A stretch of DNA of 64,000 bases from contig NC_089224.1 of NCBI RefSeq assembly GCF_963924675.1, forward strand, positions 70,045,464 through 70,109,463, written 5' to 3'. Source of the stretch: Phocoena phocoena (taxonomy: Eukaryota; Chordata; Mammalia; Artiodactyla; Phocoenidae). A program made the position numbers and the translations under genes. Numbering within the stretch: position 1 is the first letter of the stretch; every line of letters begins with the position of its first letter. Below the pieces are notes generated by a model. The model saw only the letters and a program-made list of their open reading frames with translations, searched no databases and was not told the DNA's origin. This document shows positions 48,602-58,459 of this stretch, one piece after another.

Positions 48602-49296
48602 TCTGTGGCCTTACTGACCCTGGGGAAACTGCTCCCCAATCCGCAGGGTTAGCCAATTCCTAGAGATAGTAAACATGCACCTGTCCTTACCCCCACATGC
48701 ATAATTCCTCTATTAGGCAAAAGCCAATATTCCCCTGTCGTTAGTACCCCAAGGCCAGGTCCCAAACGATTCAGGGCAGTCCCAACATCCCAAAGCCCAA
48801 TGAAATTATTCAAATTAGCCAATCCTAAACCTGTCTGCCCTGCCTCTCCAGTTCCTTCTGCAGAAACCACAATAAAGACCCTTGCTCTTATATTCTTCCC
48901 ACGCTTTCTGCCCCCTGACAAACCCCAGGAGCCTGAACCAACGAAGCTGCCTCTCACCACCTGTGAGCCAGTGATCCTGCCTCTCAATGACCCCCCGGCT
49001 ACCCGGAACCCCAAGGCACACATGCGAAATACGCACCCATTCAGCAGGCCTTGGTCAGCACTGGCCCTGCAGGCCTGTGAGTTCATGGCCCGGCCAGACC
49101 ACCCGGATATCTTCGTGGGGCGGGGGTGGGGTGGGGTGGGGCACCCGCTGAATAAAATCAGACACTGCTACTGCAAAGGTGGCAACAGTCAGTCATTACT
49201 CGGCCGCGCTGTTTATGGGAACCTGGGCCTCTACAGGAACCAGGGATCCCAGGAGTCTCTCATTCCAGGACACCCCGTCCTACCAAGCAAGGCTTC
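48602..49296 (+). mobile_element. candidate endogenous retroviral LTR (ERV1-like)
   Basis: GC content rises sharply here. The texture resembles a class I LTR: ggggaaactgctccccaa near the start, attcaaattagccaatccta, a caggcctct-type U3, then aataaagacccttgctctta at about 48871, where a polyadenylation signal and R region would be expected. A second aataaaatc lies at 49151. I cannot fix either LTR end, no TSD is visible, and the later SINE lies just beyond. It could instead be the upstream part of the CpG island. Confidence 0.35.
49117..49141 (+). promoter_or_regulatory. G-quadruplex motif with embedded GC box
   Basis: Five runs of four or five G separated by single bases (GGGG C GGGGG T GGGG T GGGG T GGGG). 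ggggcggggg inside it matches an SP1/KLF GC box. Confidence 0.8.
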
Positions 49297-49311
49297 AAAA
49301 GTTCCCGTGAG

Positions 49312-49535
49312 GGGTTTCCCTGGTGGCGCAGTGGTTGAGAGTCCGTCTGCCGATGCTGGGGACACGGGTTCGTGCCCCGGTCCGGGAAGATCCCACACGC
49401 CGCAGAGCGGCTGGGCCCGTGAGCCATAGCCGCTGAGCCTGCGCGTCCGGAGCCTGCGCGTCCACAGCCTGTGCTCCGCAACGGGAGAGGCCACAACAGT
49501 GAGAGGGCCGCCTACCGCTAAAGAAAAAAAAAAAA
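49312..49535 (+). mobile_element. CHR-2-like SINE with an internal duplication
   Basis: Full-length copy within the GC-rich island. TSD aaaagttcccgtgag (49297-49311) and aaaagctcccgtgag (49536-49550), one mismatch. The block gcctgcgcgtccggagcctg is followed by a second gcgcgtcc-like copy, an internal 18-bp duplication not seen in the other copies here. The 209-aa ORF ending in it is an artefact. Confidence 0.93.
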
Positions 49536-49539
49536 AAAA

Positions 49540-49910
49540 GCTCCCGTGAGAGCAGGAGTCAGGGTGAACAGGAGCCGTGGTGCAGGTGCGGTCTTCGACA
49601 CTGCCTAGTTTCTCCCAAGCACCCACAAGAGTGACCGGGGGTCTTCACAGCCGGGTCCTGGATGGGTACGGGTTCCCGGTTGGCCCAGATTTCCCTCTTT
49701 CGGAGAGCTGCGCGGGATCCGCATGCGCAGTTCACTCTTCTGCGCCAGGCTTACGGCCGCCATTCACGCCAGCAGGCCTCCCAGGTACCTCTTCTTGACA
49801 GATACGCCGGCCGTCCTGCCCTATGCGGCGGGAGCAAGATTTTCAAGTTCCCTCCAAATCTGCCCTCAGGCGGAATAGGCTCCATTGGTTATTTTCGGGC
49901 TTGGAATTAG
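49540..49910. promoter_or_regulatory. CpG island, candidate promoter
   Basis: I count about 24 CpG dinucleotides in about 370 bases, far above the rest of the window. Promoter-type motifs: gcatgcgcag at 49721-49730 (NRF1-like), gccgccatt at 49756-49764 (YY1-like on the minus strand), attggtt at 49884-49890 (inverted CCAAT). No TATA box. Such density in old non-coding DNA implies low germline methylation, as at active promoters; a GC-rich, young ERV LTR is the alternative. Confidence 0.5.
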
Positions 49911-50195
49911 AGACCTTGGATCCCCAGAAGCCCGCGCCAGTGGTCCAGCCCCTCAGGACTTTCGAACTCTTTCCAAATCCCTGGCTGCCCTGAACTGCGT
50001 GGCACGTGCATGCTCAGTACCCTTAGGTACGGGTTCAGCAGGCTTTGGGCATCGGGGACCCCCCCATGTCTGGGGGTGCATGGACCTAACCACCTGGATA
50101 TTCTCCTGGGTGAAGGAGACCACGTGCGATACGATCTGATACTGCTGGCAGCAAAGGCATACTTGCGCGGCACAGTGTGCCACCTCTTGGGAAGT
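49911..50195 (+). other. GC-rich stretch with a possible splice donor
   Basis: CpG-rich sequence continues to about 50180 and then stops abruptly. GTGAGT at 50196-50201 matches a splice donor consensus, so a non-coding first exon is conceivable. A plus frame (50010-50222) and minus frames (49907-50206) are open, but I recognise no protein. Confidence 0.25.
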
Positions 50196-50229
50196 GTGAG
50201 TAACAAACTATCTTTTCATTGATATTTAT

Positions 50230-50430
50230 CTCCTAATCTGTTGGCCTCACTGTACCTGAATAATAACAAAATCTACATTTTAAAACAAAGTTGTTTTCAT
50301 TTGGGCCACTATCGGTAAAATTTATATGAACATCTGTGTATAGGTTTTAGTATGAACTTAAGTTTCCATTTCTCTGGGATAAATGCCTAGGAGTGCAATT
50401 TCTGGGTTGCATGGTAGTAGCATGTCTTGA
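50230..50430 (-). mobile_element. short antisense L1M fragment
   Basis: gataaatgcctaggagtgca, atttctgggttgcatggtag is the conserved antisense L1 block; the sequence to its left is decayed. Confidence 0.5.
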
Positions 50431-50439
50431 CTCTGTTTT

Positions 50440-50600
50440 AAGTGATTGCATAACCCTCACAGCAACTCTGTGATGTTGGTACCATTATTTTTCCCATCTG
50501 ACAAATGATGGAATTGAGGCACAGAGAAGTTCAGTAACTTACTTAAGATCTTCCAGCTAGTAATTAGCAGAATAAGGGCTCAAACTCAGGCAAGGTATGT
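50440..50600 (-). mobile_element. MIR SINE
   Basis: Antisense MIR: taaccctcacagcaactctg, tgatggaattgaggcacaga, gaagttcagtaacttactta, agctagtaattagcagaata. Confidence 0.8.
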
Positions 50601-50610
50601 ATGTATTCCA

Positions 50611-51359
50611 ATGCTACCAATAAGAATAAACATTTTATTTTGTGATATAATATTCTAATTGTTACCACCATGAGGATACTATATCCCTTCCAGCATCTCT
50701 TAGTTAACGTGGTTTAAAAAAAAAAAAACCTGACATTTCTTAGGAAAACTTAAGGATCTGATGTAGCCCATTTGTGTCTTAGGAGTACAACATGACAGCT
50801 TAAAGAATAAATCCGGACAAAGCTTAAGTAGGTGTTACACTCCTTCTCCATATTGCAAAATTTTTCATATTCCCCTGCCATCTCCATAATAATCCTAAAA
50901 TGAATGCAAGGGCATTATCCTGAAGGATTCGGGGAGTGGAGATGTTTGTCCCCATGGAGTGCCCTTATCAGGGTCTCTTGGTATCTTGTCTTATGCAACA
51001 CTAAAAATGTCCCCAGCTGGATTCTAGCAAGAAGTTGGCAGCAGGCTGTCCCTTAAATCCATACTTGTTCCAGCGTCCAGAGCAAATAGCTGAAAGATGA
51101 CGGATTTCCACTCTAACCAAAACTGCACAAATGTTGCAAAAGGGTATATAGGTTATCACCAGATGGCCTTATCCTTAGATAATTAAGCAGGATTTTACAG
51201 GGCTGTAGTAACATTTTCTGTGGGGGCAAAGGTAAGGACAGAACAACTCAAGGCAAATTTGAAATATCATGAACAGAGGTCATGCTCCTTTTTTTGTAGA
51301 TTGGTTATACCTCTCCTCTTTAAAAAGGCTTTTAAATTATCAACTTTTTCTGGTATTAA
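50611..51359. other. unassigned sequence
   Basis: No gene or repeat recognised. Confidence 0.45.
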
Positions 51360-52606
51360 AATTTTTTAAGGTAATAATATAATGAAAACTTACACATCCT
51401 CTACCGCCACAAAAAAATAAAACATCATTTCACCTGAAGTGAAGACCTTTATGGATCCCTAAACAATCCCACTCTTCTTTCCTAGAGATGACTACTTTCC
51501 TGAATTTTGGGTTTATTATTCTCATGTATATTTTTATTCTTATTATATATATGTATGTAACCTTAAATTAAAAAAGTGTTTTTTGAGTTTTATCCATGTT
51601 GGTACAATGGCTCTACCTTTTTTCATTTTCACTGCTGTATAATGTTACACTGTATTATTATACTTCAGCATATTGATCCATTATCCTGTTTATTGGACAC
51701 TTAGATAATTTAATTTTTTATTTTTGCTTTTACAATAATGTTTCAATAAACATTCATGTATAACTGATTGAGCAAATATTCAAGAGTAGCTCAAGGATGT
51801 ACACCTAATAATTGTTACTGCTGAATCACAGGTATATACGTATTCAACTTTACCAGGGATATCCCTTGGGATCCTAGCAAGAATTAGATAGCACATTCAG
51901 ACTGGTAAATTTAAGGAGAATTGAATAAAAAACATTTAAAATGCATTGTCAAGGCTTAGGAATTTAAGAAATAGTGCAATACTCTGGGATTAGCTACAGC
52001 AGAAAGCTATCACCACTCTTAAGCCTCAAATAGTGAGGGGAGGAAGCAGTTACAACGATCTGGGAAATGTTACTCCAAGGAGAGAGCTCTCTGACAGGAT
52101 CTGTGGTTTAAGGGATAGGGTACGATAAATACAAGTAAAAGGGGCAAGAAAATAAATACCATGAACTCACTTCACATCCTCCATTCTCCAATTGAACCGA
52201 ACTAGAAGCCAAAGAACCAGGGAGCCTTTCGATCGATATAAGATCAGCCTCGTGGGGCAAAAAGCTGAGCAAAGAAAGATAGAAAGTGGAGCTGGAGGGA
52301 TAATAAGAAAGTATTCACCATAATAAGTCCAGCAAAATTGCTTTACAAAGTAACCGTATTATTTTATATTCCCACCAGTAGTATATGAGATTCTGCATCC
52401 TCATCAATGCTTTTACTTCTGGGTATTTTACTTTTTGCAAATCTGATGGGTGTGAAATGATATACCACTTAAATATGCATTGTCCTTCTGTCTTTTGTAT
52501 GTGAGCCTCTTTTCTTATATTTATTAGCTATTAGTATTTCCTCCTCTGTGAATTCTTCCTCAAATCTTTTGCCCATTTTTTTCCTAAGTTAACTGTCTTT
52601 TTTTAA
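51360..52606 (-). mobile_element. old L1M, antisense, interrupted
   Basis: Antisense ORF2 end and 3' UTR. Left part 51360-51865 (tcatgtataactgattgagc, ttgttactgctgaatcacag) and right part 52326-52606 (attcccaccagtagtatatg, gcaaatctgatgggtgtgaa, tcttttgcccattttttt). Between them is a 460-bp insertion. Confidence 0.7.
51866..52325. repeat. unnamed old element inserted in L1M
   Basis: Interrupts the L1 cleanly. It has blocks gggattagctacagcagaaa, ttactccaaggagagagctc, tccaattgaaccgaactaga, agccaaagaaccagggagcc, which I associate with a dispersed mammalian repeat without being able to name it. Confidence 0.4.
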
Positions 52607-53033
52607 AACATGCCTCCAATGACTTCTTGGCAAAGATTTCTTAAAGAAGAAACAGAAAATGCTAATCATAAAGAAAAGAAATGATAAATTTGAATTATTC
52701 AAAATTAAAAACTTCTGTTCATCAAAAGACATAAAATACTGAGAAAATATACAAACTGTACAATGGGAGAAAATATTCATATTCCATATATCTGACTTGA
52801 CTCTAGAACATGCAAAGAATAACCCTTCCACCCAACACACACACACAAAATGGGAAAATGGTTTGAATAGACACTCTACAAAGTAAGGTATGTGAATGGA
52901 TAATACACATATGAAAAAGTGGTCAACATCATTTTTCACCATGGAAATGCAAATTAATGAGATGCTACTCTAGTACCACTAGCTAAAAAGAAAAAGGCAA
53001 CACTAAATGTTAGTAAAGATGTGGAGCAACCAG

Positions 53034-53240
53034 GGCTTCCCTGGTGGCGCAGTGGTTGAGAGTCCACCTGCCGATGCAGGGGACATGGGTTCATGCCCCG
53101 GTTTGAGAAGATCCCACATGCCACGGAGCAGCTAGGCCCGTGAGCCATGGCCGCTGGGCCTGCGCGTCCGAAGCCTGTGCTCCGGAATGGGAGAGGCCCG
53201 CCTACCGCAAAAAAACCCACAAAAACAAAATAAAATACAA
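53034..53240 (+). mobile_element. CHR-2-like SINE, deletion variant
   Basis: Head and body intact; lacks one gagaggcc unit and acaacagt like the copy at 9183. The tail is an A-rich aaaacccacaaaaac mixture. I find no clear TSD. Confidence 0.88.
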
Positions 53241-53361
53241 ACTCACATATTTTTGATGAGTGGGTAAAACAGTAAACTTGCTTTGGAATCCAGCACTTTC
53301 TTAGAAAGTTCAATGTCTACCTTGTGAGCTGGTAATTTTACTCCTAGATATTTATCTAGAC

Positions 53362-53585
53362 AGCAGTCCCCAACCTTTTTGGAACCAGGGACCAGTTTTG
53401 TGGAAGACAGTTTTCCACAGACTGGGGAGGGGGTGGGGGGATGGTTCAGGCGGTAATGTGAGCAATGGGGAGCAGCAGATGAAGCTTCGCTCACTCTCCC
53501 ACTGCTCACCTCCTGCTGTGCAGCCTGCTTCCTAACAGGCCACGGACCTGTAACTGGTCCTTGGCCCAGGGGTTAGGGACCCCTG
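53362..53585 (-). mobile_element. MER1 (hAT-Charlie non-autonomous DNA transposon)
   Basis: Opposite orientation to the copy at 13561. agcagtccccaacctttttg at left, ttcctaacaggccacggacc and aggggttagggacccctg at right. A perfect 8-bp TSD, atctagac, is at 53354-53361 and 53586-53593. Confidence 0.88.
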
Positions 53586-53908
53586 ATCTAGACAAATGAA
53601 AACAGATATTCACAAAAAGCCTTGTATAAGAATGTTCACAGCAACTTCTGTTTTTGTTATAGTAACCAAAAACTGGAACCAGCCTGGTTTCCATCAATAG
53701 GAGAACTGACAAACAATTAGTGCAACAATTAGTGCACAAACTACTAAGCAATGAAAACAAACACTCTACTGATATATGCAATTACATGGATAAGTCACAC
53801 AAAACATTTTGCTGAGTGAAAAAAGCTTCATATAAAACAGTACATACTTTATAGTTCCATCTATAGGAAGAGCTAGAACAGACAAAACTAAACTATGATA
53901 ATAAGTAT

Positions 53909-54270
53909 TGTTAAAAACAAGACAACAGTCCCAAAATGGAGTTGCTTATGCTAAGCCCCACAGCACCAAATCAAGACCTAACCTACTAAGATTTTTGGCT
54001 CTCCAAGAAATAGAATCTTAAACCAGTTAATCAGGAATTGCCTGATCAACACTAGTTAGGTTATCTGTCAGAGAGACCTGTGCCATCCCCTAAAAAGTGA
54101 CCTTGCAGTAACCAGTTTTTGTCTAGTAAAACTTCCTTGTTCTGCTCCCTTTTGCCTGTAAGAGTCTTTTATTTTGTATAGCTCCCCTCAGCTCCTTTCT
54201 ATCTATTAGAGTGAATGCTGCAATTCATGAGTCCTTTAAAATTTACTCAGTTGAATTTTGTTTTTTAACA
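53909..54270 (+). repeat. 5' LTR
   Basis: 362 bp, starts TG and ends CA (ttttttaaca). Aligns along its length to 59619-60011, with shared blocks aacaagacaaca, aatcttaaaccagt, acttccttgtt and ctcagttgaatttt. The TATA position reads tgtaagag at 54157-54164, where the 3' LTR has tataaaag, so the promoter is probably dead. Confidence 0.9.
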
Positions 54271-54273
54271 ATT

Positions 54274-54291
54274 TGGTGGCAGTAATGGGAC
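54274..54291 (+). other. retroviral primer-binding site, tRNA-Leu-like
   Basis: tggtggcagtaatgggac begins three bases after the 5' LTR. TGGTGGCAG plus TGGGA resembles the complement of a leucine tRNA 3' end (from recollection); three central bases differ. tRNA identity needs a comparison with a tRNA set. Confidence 0.65.
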
Positions 54292-55690
54292 CCAAAGGAG
54301 ACATCTGATGGCTTCAGATGACAATGAGAAACATAGGCATTGGTACATGCAAACCCTTTGAGGTCTCTTTCTCATCATTTCCAAAGGCCATGGGTAAGTT
54401 GCTCTCAGATCTGAGCTCCACTCTCTTTGTGTTGATCTTGCAATATAATTGACTTTCCAGTCTAGGGTTGTTGGGTCAGTCTAGACTGACTGGAGGCTAT
54501 AACAGAGCATCAGTCCTTGGCTCTCTGTTAGTCCATGGTCCCAGTCCAGACTTAGCAGGTCAGCTTGAGCTGGAAGACAGTTCCACCTGGAACCTGAATC
54601 CATAGCCCTTGGTTCAGCCTACAGTCCCCATTTATTGGGGTCTGCTGATTCAGTCTGTTCATTTTGGGAACTGTTGGTAGTGTGCACCTAAGACTTTCTC
54701 TTGGTCAGTCCACAGTACTACCTCTTTAGTTATTGCTCATTTTGTTTCCTTGGTTATTGTTGGTTTCTGTTATTATGCACATAAGGTAAAGGAATAATAG
54801 ACTCATTGTTAATGAGAACCTTGGAAGCCAAAGCCACAAAGTTGCTGGGCAGGGGTCAAGAACCTAAAAGCTGTTGGAGTTCTCACCATCTAACTCTTAA
54901 GACTAATGAACTAGGATAAGTTGGTCATGGAATGGGTTAGATTGCTGCCAGGTCACCCACCCAGCTCAAGAAAATTTCTGTGCAACATAGTACACTATTA
55001 AAAAGCCACAAAATCCTCAATCCAGTAGCATATCCTTCTTAGGTATTAATTTAGTTCCCAGAGACCTAAGGCTTAGCTAAAGAAATGGGATCCTCAAGTT
55101 TCAAAGAACTGAGCACACCACCTTCCAGCACAACTGCTTATTTTATATCTAGGAACTATGGTCCCAGAAGCTGTAGATATCCACAATAAGGGAAAAATCT
55201 CACTAAGACAACCTCGAATTACAATCGCCATTATGGGGAACATTCCAATTAGAAAAGATTAAGAAGTGCACTTGTATCCAAGGGCTCAGAAATGAAAAGA
55301 AGTAGAATGGGATACCTATTTTAATTGGTATGCAGAAGCCTCCAAAAGCCTTCAAGATTCCAAAATACCTTCATTGAAAGATTTATTTTAAAAGGCTAAT
55401 GAAAATTAAAGACACAACAGGTACTTAAAACAAAAGACTAAGACTGACATGATTCATACTACTCCCCTCTGTCCTCCTTTACCTGAGTATTCAGAGTCCA
55501 CTAATCCTCTCTCTGAATTACCTTTCCACTCTGAAGCAACTACAAAGCCATAAACAAAATTTTGCCAAGTTACTAACCTTACAGACACCTCCATATTTAT
55601 CCTTGAAGGAGGACCCCCATATGGATCCCTTTCAGGGCATTCTCCAATAAACCACTACCAATTATTCTCAGCCAAAGGGAAACTAAAATT
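54292..55690 (+). pseudogene. ERV leader and possible gag remnant
   Basis: About 790 bases of non-coding leader lead to an ATG at 55085 whose first residues, MGSSS, would suit a myristoylated gag start, but the frame closes after 34 codons at 55189. Downstream to 55690 there are several short fragments and stops. Assignment as gag rests only on position between the leader and the protease-like motif. Confidence 0.3.
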
Positions 55691-55790
55691 AAAATTAACA
55701 GAAAATCTTGCCAAATTCTAGTAGATACAAAGCTACACTCTCTACTTTAAACTGCATTCACTCCGAAGTTTGCAGATAAAACCCTGGGAA
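55690..55790 (+). pseudogene. ERV protease-like remnant
   Basis: Sequence at 55715-55750 resembles the retroviral aspartic protease active-site region (LVDT, then A-T, across two frames). One base appears to be missing inside the motif, so the catalytic triplet is broken. Too short for a firm call. Confidence 0.4.
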
Positions 55791-55799
55791 TTCTTATCA

Positions 55800-58450
55800 G
55801 AGGCAGCTCTCCCAGATCTCTGTGTGTAGCACCCACTTGGGAGAGGAAGGTAAAATTTCACGTTGTCCTTTTCTTTCCAAATCCAGACCCATCTGTTACT
55901 TATCCTTTCTCTCCCAGGGGCAGCCTTGGCCTTCTTGTTTGTCTTGTTTTGTACCCTGAGCGCTTGGCTTGGCAACCGTAAGGTCAGGGGCACCAAAACT
56001 ATGGCTGGACAGAAATGTGGGTTGCACCCTGCTTGTGGCTAGATATAGCTGGACAAAAATGTAGACTGCACTCCATTTCTTACTAGGGCCCTACCAACTA
56101 TTGCCAGTTTTGAGGGGAATTGTCTTAAGTTTTTCTTTCTTTGGGCTATCGTTAGAAGTGTCTCTGGGTCTTGGGAGGGTAATATCCTTTTTAGTCTTTT
56201 GGGGATGCCTCTTGAGTCTAGGGGTTGTTCAGTACTGCCAGGAATATTTACTGTTTGTCCCAGATGAACCTGACAAGATATGTGAAAGGAATTTTTTTAA
56301 ACTAACTCTATGGCCAGAAGCTGGCCAAATTGGAAGCTGGTATTCAGAGCCCAATAGGAACTTTTTTTAAGCCCTCCTCCCGTAAACTAAATAAAACTGT
56401 GTACCAAGAGGGAAAGAAAAGTATTCCAAAGACAAACAGCTCTAAGTCTAGAACATAGGAATCTTTTTATTTCTATCTTAGTTGAAGACCTTCTTCCTGA
56501 TATAGAGAAGCAAACTGAAGATAATGCAGTTGGATGGGTGGGTCAGCCCATGATGTCTTTTAGGTTACAATCCAATTCTTTGAGGAATTAAAAACACTGT
56601 CCTAGTCTTATATATTGAATCTTTGCAAGAACAGAAATGCAGCTTTAGAAGCAATTCAAAGCCCACTTATCCTTTTTACCAATCCCAGAACCTCCCCTAT
56701 TTTTCTCAGAAGGTTTGTAGGTATTGTAAAATTCTGGCCTTAGGAAACAAAAGTCCTTCTTGGAGGATCTTGCATTCTGTTCCTGTGCCTTTGAAATGTA
56801 AATGTTCTACCTGGTCTACTCCAGGAACTCTTATCTAGACCATATCTTTGAAATGCAAACCTCAGGGAAGTAATTTTTATCAGAAGGAAAAAAAAAGGAG
56901 GAAAGTCTATTTGGAAACTAGGCATATGAAAAATCTTAAGTATCTTATCCCTAAATATTAGTAAAAAGCTTTAGCCATCTGAACAGGTAAGCTTAACTTA
57001 TTTCAACTGCCAGAAACAAAATTTGGATTTAACTATTATTTATAGACTAGTGGGTTTTGTATCACCTGGACCTGACAGCTAAATTTTTAATACAAAAAGT
57101 TTAAAATCTCTGTTTCTGTCTGGGTGAAAGGAAAAATCTGTGTATGAAAAGTAGGCAAAGAACATAAAATTACTGGTTATTCCAGAATGAAAAGTAACAG
57201 CAACAATAACAACAACAACAGCAAAAATAGGGCAAAATCTGAATAGATATTAAAAAGTTGTGTAAGGTTTGTGGAAAAGCAATCTTGGGAAGGAAATTTT
57301 ATGTGTGGTTAAGCTGGCTAAGATTGGAATGGATTTATTTATTTATTTTTAATGAGTTTTGATATCAAAAATAGACTGGTGCAAAATTAGAATTTGGTTT
57401 TCAGTCTGCTAAAAGGACAAAGTTATATTGGACTTCTGGTCTGCTTTTGATAAGCAGTTGTGAATGTATCTTTACCTTTTAAGTAATCTGCCTGGACGGC
57501 AAAGATTTGGCATCTTAGCAAAATTACTGTACTTCACGTTGACTTAGTAAAATAATTTACTGTACTTCACATTGTCTTTATCATCTTTAATTACTTAAGG
57601 AAACCCAGTCTTCTCAATATTAAAAGAGCCAAGTTTTACTCACAACTATGTAACCTTCTATATTTGCCTTTAATATCTTCTACTATCACTTTGGTTAAGG
57701 TATGATTCCATAACGATCTGTAATCTGATTTTGTCAAATGTTCAAACCCTTAGACGTTTGACAACTTCCCTAAATCAAATTCTAAATGGAGTCTTTTTGA
57801 CCTCAGAATAAATAACTTTGAGATTTCCCAGAGGGCCCCTGGAAAACCTCAAAAGTTTTGTCTCTCACATGGTAAAATGTTAACCTAATTAGCTTTATTT
57901 GATATGTTAAATTACATGAGAAAAAATATCCAGTAAGAAGTGATGCTAAACCTTCTTAGGTTATATTTTATATGGAGGCATGTGTTTAACATATGTGTTA
58001 TGAAATTCCTAGAACTCTGATATGCCATGGTATAATGTTATCAGCCATAATTCCATTTATTATCTTAAAATGTTGTATATCACAGAAATGACCGAATTTC
58101 CTTGTCAATTTTGTTATAATGAACTCTCATCATATCTTTAACAATGGGCATTTTAAAGTCTTTTGTCATTTACATACAGTTGTTGTTTTATTCTTATGCT
58201 TTTGCAAAAGTGAGATTCATGGAAAGGACTCTACCAAGTACTCTTGACCACTGACACTGCTGCCAAATTACAGGGTGTCATTTCACAACTGAAGAAGGCT
58301 CCACCTGACATCTGGTTCTGGGCAAAAGCTCAGGACTTCAAAATCAAATTGACTAGGAAGCAAAGTAGCCAACATTAAGGTAGACTGCTTCCTCCAAAGG
58401 TGTTGGATCAAGAACATTTCTGTCCATTCCTCCTTCCTTCTCTGTCCATC
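55800..58450 (+). other. ERV interior without recognisable pol
   Basis: 2.65 kb in the place of pol shows no reverse-transcriptase, RNase H or integrase motif in any plus frame. The 89-aa frame at 56101-56370 and 71-aa frame at 56623-56838 have no recognised domain. A small (AAC)n patch is at 57199-57222. Pol is either deleted, replaced, or decayed beyond recognition. Confidence 0.45.
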
Positions 58451-58459
58451 CTTTTCCTA

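Larger units (their letters stand above)
52607..53908 (+). mobile_element. old L1M, sense, host of SINE, MER1 and the provirus
   Basis: Plus-strand L1: aaattaaaaacttctgttca, tcaaaagacataaaat, aatgggaaaatggtttgaa, ccatggaaatgcaaattaat, then after the SINE and MER1, agaatgttcacagcaacttc and tccatcaataggagaactga. It continues at 60012 beyond the provirus. Frames are broken. Confidence 0.75.

Noticed and set aside
48800..49429. Longest plus-strand ORF of the window (209 aa)
   Set aside because: It lies in GC-rich sequence where stops are rare, its last third reads through a CHR SINE, and the overlapping minus strand is also open (48649-49086). No recognisable domain.
51360..53908. Twin-primed inversion between the antisense and sense L1s at 52606
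   Set aside because: Both pieces cover the same part of L1 (the aaatgggcaaaagattt region to the 3' end), so they are two separate insertions.
57199..57222. CRISPR-like or regularly spaced repeats
   Set aside because: Only microsatellites are present (AAC, GT, AT, TATC); no spaced direct-repeat array exists and the genome is mammalian.
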